A stretch of 64,000 bases of DNA from Aldrovandia affinis (Eukaryota > Chordata > Actinopteri > Notacanthiformes > Halosauridae): contig JAINUG010000386.1 of assembly GCA_029706075.1 (NCBI GenBank), forward strand, positions 62,001 to 126,000, given 5' to 3'. Every line of letters starts with the position of its first letter. Position 1 is the stretch's first letter. This document shows positions 56,656-64,000 of the stretch, in pieces. A model generated the notes under the pieces. The model ran no database searches. It worked only from the letters and a program-made list of their open reading frames with translations, and was not told the origin of the DNA. A program made the translations under genes and the position numbers.

Positions 56656-56828
56656 AAAACCTGTTAATGGTGAAAATAAATTGTTGAGATTTACTGTGAA
56701 CTGTACAACTGTTGAAACATTTAAATACTTTAAAATACCTTGGTTATAACTACGTGCTTGGGTACAGTTTACCATCTCAAGTTTATTATAGCAGGTCGGA
56801 GAAATGTTCTTTTAAAGAAAGGGGGAAA

Positions 56829-57065
56829 TGTTGTGTTCTGTGGTACATGTTACAATAGGTATACATACTTACCTCTAGAGGTCACAGTGTTAACTCCTGC
56901 TTACCTCTAGTATTCCATATCCTGTTAGGATGTGACGTAGTGCGGGGGAGAAGTGTGGAGAAGAAAGACTGAATGGATGCCATGTGCTGTTCTAGCTCTG
57001 AAGTAAAACAAACCTTGATTAGCATGACTGCCTTGCCTCTTGCCTCCTGATTCTGCAACATAACA
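56829..57065 (+). repeat. Gypsy 3' LTR
   Basis: Second LTR copy, 237 bases, following the polypurine tract AAAGAAAGGGGGAAA. Confidence 0.9.
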
Positions 57066-57070
57066 GTGTC

Positions 57071-57362
57071 TCACTTCCAAGCAGCAGCATGTAGGCGATA
57101 TTTTTGTTTTAATTGACATACTGATAATAGACTAACAGTGGCTTTATTTATGTGTCTAGTGGAATGTTATTGGCCCGGTTAGCAAAACATACAGGAATTA
57201 GACCATGTGCAGATATTAGGTTACATGAATGATCTGTTGGAAACATAGGAACAGAACACAGAATTCCTGAATTCAAGCTCCTCTTGTTTTTTCTGTCACA
57301 CTAGCTAGCAATTAATTGAGCTAGTATTTGCTAATAGACTATGTTGGGATGTTTTATATTGT
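57071..57362. other. Spacer, nothing recognised
   Basis: No coding or element motif recognised. Confidence 0.3.
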
Positions 57363-57785
57363 AGCGAATGTGCGTTGGGTGATGCATCAAGAAAAGAGTC
57401 TGAGTCCAGTAGTAATGCAAAGCTGACCACGCGAGTAGCCACTTTATTAAAAGAAGCGATAATTATCCATGCTCCATACACCGCACAGCTATGGATAATA
57501 TCGGTAGCAAGCATCCGTGTTCCATACACCGCACAACTACGGATGATGCGCAAAAATAACCCTTTGCAGATCCAAACGTGCCCTCAGAAGGACATGTTTG
57601 GACCATTAACACCTTCTGTAGATGTCATCACAATCAGGAAGTAACAGTCCACTTCACACATGGCTTGATGAACACTTTTGCCCTGTAGCCCAGGAGACTG
57701 CACCAAACCTAATGGGCGTTCTGGTCGCAGTAGGTCAGGTACAACAGCTCGCGACCAGCTAGTTTACCAGATTATTCAAGTGGTC
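57363..57785 (-). mobile_element. LTR family C, reverse-strand copy
   Basis: Reverse complement of 63288-63675: TGTAGCGAATGTGCGTTGGG here against the CGCTACA end there. Both share an internal near-duplicate CGCACAGCTATGGATAAT / CGCACAACTACGGATGAT. The polyadenylation signal is on the reverse strand (TTTTAATAAAGTGG, near 57450). It is truncated at about 57785 by a Harbinger-like element. Confidence 0.65.
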
Positions 57786-58500
57786 ATGTAAACAGCATAG
57801 TGCGATATGCTTTATCTGATAAAAGCCGTTACGGGTTAAATGTAAAAAAGGCGGATGCAGTTCAACGACACACATGGTGAGCGGCAGCAATAAGATTCAC
57901 TTTTGAAGTGAAACAAACGTAATGCTCAACGAAATTAAAAATATGAGCATCTCCTAGATGGGAGAAAATATATAACTGATAAAATATTTGAGAAGGTGTC
58001 CGCGAAAATGGCCGAGGTGGGGTGTACAAGAAGTGTGGAACAGATTTGCTGTTGTTGGAAATCACTAAGGCTATCTTATTATAAAGCTAAGAGGAAAAAC
58101 AACACCAATGAGTCTGATCCAGGGACATGACCATATTTTGACGCTTTAGGAGATCCTTGCCACTGCCCTCATCCACCGAGGGCAGTGGCGTAGATATTGG
58201 ATTTGGTGACGAGTTTACTCCCAAATAATGGCAGACCTGGCCATAAATGATGCCATATGGAGAACCTGACAGGAAGTTTTGAAAATAACAGGAAGTTTGA
58301 GTTTTACATCATGCACTTCCAACTCCAACTAATTGACTGAATCATGTAAACCAAGTTTTTCCACAATTAGTTTTCTTCTGATTATCGCATTACTAAAGTG
58401 CATGTAAACGTGTCAATCAGTTTATTGCCAGATAAAGATTATCAATATAGATTATTCCCAGTTATCAGGCTAGTATGAGGGACCGTGTAGGACCTTAACC
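57786..58500 (+). mobile_element. PIF/Harbinger-like remnant
   Basis: The ends carry loosely inverted CATGTAAAC...TTTATCTGATAAAA (57793-57828) and GCATGTAAACG...TGCCAGATAAAG (58402-58440). Inside is a Myb/SANT-like reading of the type encoded by Harbinger elements (58008-58130). A strong hairpin lies at 58160-58188. Exact ends and the 3-base target duplication could not be fixed. Confidence 0.45.
58008..58130 (+). pseudogene. Myb/SANT-like DNA-binding protein fragment (Harbinger)
   Basis: ATG at 58008 (AAAATGG context) opens 40 codons reading VGCTRSVEQICCCWKSLRLS, then YYKAKRKNNTNESDPG, before TGA. The spacing of W-K-x-L and Y-x-K-A-K-R-K-N-N matches the second and third helices of the Myb/SANT domain that Harbinger elements encode beside their transposase. 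FDALGDPCHC in another frame (58138) resembles the segment that follows it in intact relatives, so a frameshift is likely. Confidence 0.5.
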
Positions 58501-58604
58501 AAATTTGACTCGTATAACTACATGTGAAATGCTCACACATACATACAAATCTATGCACACTCATATATAAAACATTTACATATACTCGTCTGAAACACTT
58601 ACAC

Positions 58605-58757
58605 ATACAGGGTTGGGAGGGTTACTTTGTAAATGTAATTAGTGCCTGAATACTCATTACACGGCTCTGAAAGTAATCCGATACGAATACAGTTACATGT
58701 CTCAAAAAAGTAACGTATTCAGATTACTTTTAGAATACTTTTGGATTACTTACTTTT
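58605..58757. mobile_element. MITE-like fragment (CAGGGTTGGGAGGG end)
   Basis: Starts CAGGGTTGGGAGGGTTACTT and continues AATCCGATACGAATAC...GTAACGTATTCAGATTAC, the well-known fish repeat with an internal inverted ATTAC/GTAAT pattern. The second end is not recognised. Confidence 0.45.
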
Positions 58758-59095
58758 TCCATCACAGATGGGTATGTTTTGGGGTACAGGGAGACATTGG
58801 GAAGCTGTTATATCGTCAAAGGTGGTGCTACTTAGTACTAAAAGGGTGCTCAAACTTTTGCACATGCCATGTTCACTTTTTTATTTTATCAGTAATACAT
58901 TTAAATTGTTATTATGCATTACACTTTGAAAAAGGATGTCATGTTCAACTTTCCACTGTGTTGAGGTCAGGTCAGCTTCTGTTCATTTAATAATATATAC
59001 TAATACATTTGAGATGTCAATTTAGCTAAATATATGCAACATTGTATCTGCATTTTTTGTTGTAGTCATCATCATTAACATGTTATGGAATTAGA
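58758..59095. other. Spacer, nothing recognised
   Basis: AT-rich. No motif recognised. Confidence 0.3.
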
Positions 59096-59199
59096 ATGGA
59101 CAGATTAAAAATTTATCATAATAAAAAGCAAAGGGAAATTGAAAGGCAAGTTGTGACAGTGTTACACCAGCACTGTTCCACTGCACTCGAATCTCTTTT

Positions 59200-59815
59200 C
59201 ATACTCTGTCGCCCACATTACTCTCCCATGAAGTTCAGCTCATTCATCCTCGCGTGTGGTGTTTACATTCCACCAGATGCCGACGTCGTCGTAGCAGAGA
59301 ACACACTAGCTGAGCATATAATGAGCTTGGAATATAAATATCCGGACAGTCTTGTCGTTGTTTTGGGAGACTTTAATCAGGCTAATCTTAGCAAAGAGCT
59401 TCCCAAATACCGGCAACTAGTCACGTGTCCCACCCGGGGAGAAAAAACTCTGGACCACTGCTACTGTACAATTCCGCGGGCTTACCACTCTGTCCCCCGT
59501 GCCGCGCTGGGCAACAGTGATCATGACCTAATCCATCTGGTCCCCCGCTACAGGCAGAGATTAAAACTCTCTAAACCTGTGGTGAGACGTGTCAAGGTGT
59601 GGTCCAGTGAGGCACGGGAGAGACTCAGCGCCTGGCTGGAGAGAGCAGGCTGTGATCGGGGCTTAATGGAGTGGGCGGGGCCAGAGGCTGGGAACAACCT
59701 GGATGAATACACAGACACTGTGACATCATTCATCAGCTTCTGTGAGGAGGTGTGTGTCCCCGTCCGCACCAGGAAGATCTACAATAATGACAAGCCCTGG
59801 TTCACAGGAGGGAGA
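59200..59815 (+). pseudogene. LINE APE endonuclease domain
   Basis: Open frame with SSFILACGVYIPPDADVVVA, VVVLGDFNQANL (GDFN at about 59361), ELPKYRQLVTCPTRGEKTLD, and LGNSDHDLIHLVPRYRQ (SDH at about 59516), ending NDKPWFTG. The active-site strings GDFN and SDH are intact. The N-terminal part before SSFIL is weak. In active LINEs this domain nicks the target for target-primed reverse transcription. Confidence 0.75.
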
Positions 59816-59831
59816 TCAAGCGACTGCAGAG

Positions 59832-60420
59832 CTGGTGCAGCTGTAACAACTTGGAGCTAAATGCTCTTAAAACAGTGGAGATGGTAGTGGACTTCAGATG
59901 GAAAGCAGCCCGTCCCCCTCCCATCAACCTGGGTGGCACCCCGGTGGCCTCGGTGGAGTCATGCCGCTTTCTTGGCACAACCATCTCCCGGGACCTGAAG
60001 TGGGGGCTGAACATCGATGTCCTCACAAAGAAGGCCCGGAAGAGGATGTTCTTCCTGTGGCAGCTGAGGAAGTTCAGGCTGCCAAGGACCATGATGACCC
60101 AGTTCTACACCGTCATCATTGAGTCCATCCTCACCCTCTCCATCCTCACCTGGTTCCCTGCGGCTACGGTCAAGGACAAGGCCAAGCTGCAGCGGGTGAT
60201 ACGCTCGGCGGAGGGGGTGATTGGCTGCGCCCTCCCTCCCTCGAGTCCCTACATAACACCAGGGCTCTGAGGAGGGCGAGTAAGATAATGGCGGACCCCT
60301 CCCACCCAGGTCACAACCTCTTCACCCTGCTGCCTCATGGAAGGAGGCTACGGCTGCCTAAGACTGGAAAAGAACGTCATAGACACAGCTTTTCCCCTCA
60401 GCAGCACGCCTAGTCAACAA
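59832..60420 (+). pseudogene. LINE RT thumb and C-terminal region
   Basis: Reads SWCSCNNLELNALKTVEMVV, CRFLGTTISRDLKWGL, LTKKARKRMFFLWQLRKF, SILTWFPAATVKDKAKLQRV and IRSAEGVIGC. After a frame change near 60262 it continues KIMADPSHPGHNLFTLLPHG and RRLR, the conserved C-terminal signature of this LINE group. No catalytic residues are included. Confidence 0.75.
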
Positions 60421-60713
60421 GTCTGGTCTCCCCTGCTCCCCCCACCCCCTCCCCTCCCCCTCCCCCTCCCTGAGACTGACCACTGAACTCTATTTTTTTG
60501 CACTGCTCATACCTCCCTGACTATTGTGTTTACCAGCCATTGCACTTGAACTGTTCTGTTGTTGCACTGTTTTGTCATGTTTTGCACTTGTCTCGGTTGT
60601 TGTTATTTGCTGTTATTTGTGAAAAGAATTGTGACATACGCACTTTAAATACCGCATCAAGTTCCTACATGTTTACATGATGGCGATTAAAGAATCTGTA
60701 TCTGTATCTGTAT

Positions 60714-61391
60714 CTGGAGCCTTCCACGGTGATTGACGCATCAATCATCGGGGAGCCCTTCTCTGGGAGGAAGAGCAGCTCTGTCTTCCCCAGGTTCAGC
60801 TTCAGGTGATGGGTGGACATCCATGTGGAGATGTCATCCAGGCATGCAGAGATCTGTGCCAGGACCTGGGTCTCAGATGGAGAGAAGGAGAGAAAAAGTT
60901 GAGTGTCATCGGCATAACAGTGATAGGAAAGACCATGAGCAGAAATAACAGAGCCAAGTGACTTGGTGTACAAAGAGAATAGGACAGGGCCTAGCACCGA
61001 GCTCTGTGGGACTCCGGTAGAGAGGGTGTGGGAAGAGTAGAGGGATCCTCTCCAGGCCACCTGGTAGGACCAGTCAGTCAGGTAGGACTCGAACCATGTC
61101 AACGGAGATCCAGTGATTCCCATCTCGACGAGAGATGAGAGCAGGGTCTGGTGGTCCACGGTGTCGAATGCCACTGACAGGTCGAGGAGGAGGAGGACGG
61201 AACTAAGGGATTGGGACTTAGCCCCATGAAGAGCCTCAGTGACCGCAAGGAGAGCAATCTCTGTGGAGTGGCCTGCTCTGAACCCAGATTGGTTAGGATC
61301 ACGCAGGTCGTTCTGTAAGAGATGAGCAGACAGTTGGTTATAGACAGCCCACTCTAATGTTTTGGAAAGGAATGGGAGGAGAGAGACAGGT
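60714..61391 (-). mobile_element. L2 LINE RT fragment
   Basis: Reverse strand reads LEWAVYNQLSAHLLQNDLRD, LDLSVAFDTVDH, GVPQSSVLGPVLF (usual Gly after Gln replaced by Ser) and HCYADDTQLFLSF (YADD near 60917-60906). It ends at ITVEGS against the (TGTATC)n tail of the neighbouring LINE, and at 61391 shortly before an ERV-B LTR. Part of the same family as 28263-32058. Confidence 0.7.
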
Positions 61392-61417
61392 GGTCACACT
61401 GTGATACATTCACGGTA

Positions 61418-61898
61418 TGTGGAAGGATACAATTTATCCTGTTTTTGTCTGTTGAAATGCTATAGATATATTCACGGGGAGACACACCGATATTATTTAA
61501 CTTTGTGTGACTGCAGTTCTAAATAGCCAGGCTACCAAAAAGTTATTGGCGCCAAAACCTAAAAAGAACATCTGTTCTTTTATGATTTTTGCCCACTGCA
61601 GGAACCCTCCCTCCCATTGTGTTATTAACCTTTGCAGAGTTGCAATAATTTTCTGGTCTGTTTTACCTTCAGGTGACACCTAGGCTCCTATTTCCCATAA
61701 GTTAACGCCCTGTTACCTCCACTTTTATCTGGTTCCTTCCCCTTCCAGTTTGTTTGTTATAAATTTGGAATTTAAACCTGAAGGCAGGAGATTCAGTGTC
61801 CTGCGTGACATGGGTCTCCATGCAGCTGTGTATAATAAAAGCTTTTAATACTGTTTAAGAAATCCTCAACAATCCTGTTGAGTTCTTTTTCCACAACA
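61418..61898 (+). mobile_element. ERV-B LTR, third copy
   Basis: Begins TGTGGAAGG and ends TTTCCACAACA. Shares GTCCTGCGTGACATGGGTCT and CTTTTAATACTGTTTAAG with the LTRs at 20312 and 27329. U3 is longer than in the 27-kb copy (481 against 299 bases). Confidence 0.65.
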
Positions 61899-62210
61899 AT
61901 TTTGGTTTCTTCAACCCAGACACTCGACAGGACGCTCTCTCTCTTCCACTAGCGGGGACCAGGCATATTCCACTGCACAACATAAAAGAAAGTTGGGGCC
62001 TTGTTCAAAAGCTCACAGTGGTGTTTGACTGGTTCCAGCCAGGGAGAGGTGAATAACCCGACAGAGTCATTCTGTCAGTAGGGCACATATTGTGATTTTC
62101 TAGGCAATAGTCATTGTTTGAAAAGGCAGGTCAATTATGGGATTATTAATATTTTATTGACTGCCATATTAGACTGGTTGAGAACAAAATAGCCAAGTTA
62201 CATAGACTGG
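61899..62210 (+). mobile_element. ERV-B leader, third copy
   Basis: CAGACACTCGACAGGACG and GCGGGGACCAGGCATA parallel the 20.3-kb leader, as does a donor-like GAGAGGTGAATAA (about 62043-62055). One copy of the leader repeat unit (AAAAGGCAGGTCAATTATGGGAT, near 62122) is present in decayed form. Confidence 0.6.
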
Positions 62211-62534
62211 CCCAAAATATATGAATGTAAACAAAGGAAGGATGAGCCAGTGTCAGACTACAGCTGGCGATTCTCAGAGTGCTTTAGGGTGAATTCAGGA
62301 TTCGATACCCACAATGCCCCACCCGGCCAGCAGGCCGGGTTATTGAATCCATGTCTAACTGGAATGAGCCTTCCCCTGTCCACCCTTGCACAAACAATTA
62401 CCCCTGGTTGGCAGGCAAAAACAATGAGGAAGATGACCCCTATCTTTATTCATTGTGAGGAAAGCTGAGGAAATGATGCTCAGACAGTAAAATCGATGTA
62501 TCTTCAGATGGCCTAATTAACTCTGGCAGTGCAA

Positions 62535-62710
62535 CAGGATGGGAATAGGGACAGGGGAAGGGGAGGTTTTATTAGGGCCAGAGGCTGCGGCAGAGGCCAT
62601 GGCTTCAGGCCACCACTTGATCAGGATACCTGCGCATTTTGCAGGGAAAAATGGCATCGGAGAAATACCTGCCTAAACTGTCTTGTGGCCGGACAAAGGG
62701 AATAGGGGTG
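62535..62710 (+). pseudogene. Retroviral-type nucleocapsid (RG-rich + CCHC knuckle)
   Basis: Reads RDRGRGGF, then RGCGRGHGFRPPLDQD, then Cys-x2-Cys-x4-His-x4-Cys (62631-62672, CAFCREKWHRRNTC). The single CCHC knuckle after an arginine/glycine-rich stretch and D-Q-x-C is the pattern of gammaretrovirus-like nucleocapsid, which packages genomic RNA. Upstream gag (62210-62535) is too decayed to follow, and a stop follows the knuckle at about 62700. It ties ERV-B to retrovirus-like rather than Gypsy elements. Confidence 0.6.
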
Positions 62711-63055
62711 CCGGGAGAAGCAAACTGAGTCACAAAATTGGCCATTTCATCAATATCCATTAGTTCCAATGCCCAACTCTCCCACCATCTTTCCAGGTAA
62801 CCAAACAGAAGGAGAGGGTCTGCTTCCAGGTTGAAGGTTCAACGGGAACCAAAATGGGAATCAGTAATTGCGAAACGTGCATTTCCTGTAATTTGTCCAT
62901 TAGGCTCTCCAGAGCAGACAAAGCTGTGCTAATCTGACCCTTCTAAATGGCTCATCTATTAAATTAACACGGGGTAACTCTTTGGATATAGAGCCGCTGC
63001 TATGCACTAGTTTTACCTCAGGGATGTATACCTGGTATAATACATATTATATATG
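62711..63055. other. Decayed ERV-B interior or spacer
   Basis: No motif recognised. Confidence 0.3.
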
Positions 63056-63675
63056 TGGTAGTAATGCTTACTCATGCTTGCTGGCTAAATGGCATATATA
63101 CATATGAGAAACACCCACGCATACATATATACTAAATTCATAACTGAATCGCTCATTTAAATGTGTGCGCAGAGCATCATGGGAGCACACAGTTCTGTGT
63201 TTGTGTGTTCCCCCTGTGTTAAATGGCTAAATGTTCTGTTAACCTTTTATGTATGTGATAATGTTATTATGTGCTTGTGTTAGCTAGCTGGTCGCGGACA
63301 GTTAATGTTAGAGCCACTGCGACAAGTACGCCCAGTGTGTTTGATGCAGTCTCCCGAGCTGCAGGGCAAAAGTGTTCATCAAGCCATGTGTGAAGTGAAC
63401 TGTTACTTCCTGATTGATTACATCTTCGGAAGGCGTTTTAATGGTCTCTCGTGTCCTTTTAAGGATTAGCAAAGGGTTATTTTTGTGCATCATCCGTAGT
63501 TGTGCGGTGTATGGAACACGGATGCTTGCTACCGATATTATCCATAGCTGTGCGGTGTATGGAGCATGGATAATTATCGCTTCTTTCAATAAAGTGGCTA
63601 GTTGCGTGGCCATTTTTGCATTACTACTGGACTCTGTCTCATTCTTGATACATCACCCAACGCACGCTCGCTACA
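63056..63675 (+). mobile_element. LTR family C, forward copy
   Basis: Ends ACGCTCGCTACA (63675) with AATAAAGTGG near 63588. ATATG at 63051-63055 and 63676-63680 may be the target duplication, which would set the start at TGGTAG (63056). It is the inverted counterpart of 57363-57785. No primer site follows, so it is probably a solo LTR. Confidence 0.55.
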
Positions 63676-63680
63676 ATATG

Positions 63681-64000
63681 ATTACAAAAATATAAAAAGG
63701 TTAGATACATGTGCAAGTGTTTCACATGTTTGTATAAATGTTTCAAATGTGTAGGCCTATGTATATGTTTTTCAGGTATATGTATGTTTGCTCTTACATG
63801 TAGATGTGAGCATTTCATGTGTTAATGTAAGTAATTTCAGTAGTATGTATACATAATTCCAGTAGTATGTATATGAACTTTCAGTAGCATACAGAAGGTA
63901 TTCTCAGTTAGACCGGAAGGTGTTACCCTACGAGTATGAGTATGAGTACTGTATATGTAAACATGTTACCACAGCAAGAGCTGCAATAATTGTTACCTGA
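63681..64000. other. Low-complexity TATGTA-rich sequence
   Basis: Repeated TATGTATATG- and TTTCAG(T)AGTATG-type phrases (CCAGTAGTATGTATA, TTCAGTAGTATGTATAC). No coding. Confidence 0.4.

Larger units (their letters stand above)
52935..57070 (+). mobile_element. Ty3/Gypsy element with intact LTRs and TSD, RT core deleted
   Basis: LTRs of 237 bases (52940-53176 and 56829-57065) begin TGTTGTGTTCTGTGG and end CAACATAACA. GTGTC flanks both sides (52935-52939 and 57066-57070) as a 5-base target duplication. The LTRs differ at about six positions by eye. The primer site TTGGCGACGAGG lies at 53179 and the polypurine tract AAAGAAAGGGGGAAA at 56814-56828. The interior is gag, protease, part of RT, RNase H and integrase, about 3.65 kb, short because the RT palm is missing. 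No env. Confidence 0.9.
59096..60714 (+). mobile_element. L2/Rex1-like LINE with RT palm deleted
   Basis: The endonuclease (59200-59810) is joined near 59820 directly to the RT thumb (59835-60270), so the whole palm is absent. The 3' end has AATAAC-free, G/C-poor sequence, then GATTAAAGAATCTGTATCTG with a (TGTATC)n tail to 60714. The coding is described in two entries. Confidence 0.75.

Overview
The window looks like intergenic or intronic DNA of a ray-finned fish. The evidence is the mix of element families: Tx1- and L2-clade LINEs, Ty3/Gypsy and retrovirus-like LTR elements, hAT, piggyBac and Harbinger-like DNA transposons, a tRNA-derived SINE, and many AT-rich and TAGC-rich simple repeats. 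It is a nested graveyard of mobile elements. No complete host gene, bacterial operon, rRNA, functional tRNA or CRISPR array is visible. The only candidate host sequence is one isolated terminal exon near 41.85-41.99 kb.

Layout. 0-6 kb: a decayed hAT transposase N-terminus, then ERV-A (LTRs 995-1885 and 5014-5490; the 5' LTR carries a SINE, and the interior carries a LINE and a hAT insertion), then a BED-finger hAT remnant. 6.3-10.6 kb: an LTR of family C containing a U1 snRNA-like stretch, then a two-ORF Tx1-type LINE. 10.6-14.9 kb: a Gypsy integrase piece fused in frame to a hAT exon, a reverse-strand Gypsy gag and a reverse-strand hAT. 14.9-17.7 kb: a nearly perfect 1.41-kb tandem duplication, each unit holding an LTR. 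17.9-19 kb: a third ERV-A LTR. 20-27.3 kb: ERV-B, with a repeated leader, three hAT insertions, a polypurine tract and a 3' LTR. 27.4-32 kb: a piggyBac end and a long reverse-strand L2 LINE. 32-45 kb: AT-rich sequence with tandem repeats, ERV-D, the candidate exon, an LTR and a SINE. 45-52.9 kb: rearranged L2, an LTR split by a piggyBac element, a second Tx1 piece and a fourth ERV-A LTR. 52.9-57.1 kb: a Ty3/Gypsy element with both LTRs and target duplications but no polymerase core. 57.3-64 kb: an inverted pair of LTR-C copies around a Harbinger-like remnant, an internally deleted LINE, an L2 piece and a third ERV-B copy with a gag zinc knuckle.

No element here looks autonomous. Several retroelements share one pattern: endonuclease, RNase H or integrase segments remain readable while the reverse-transcriptase palm has been cleanly removed.

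The most interesting signals are RNA-like. The untranslated leaders of two unrelated retrovirus-like families (ERV-A and ERV-B) each contain a short series of small hairpins just 3' of the major splice donor. Within each series the stems differ in sequence but mostly remain paired through compensatory or G-U changes, as expected for packaging-type RNA structures. All family names are pattern recognition from translated motifs and were not checked against a database.
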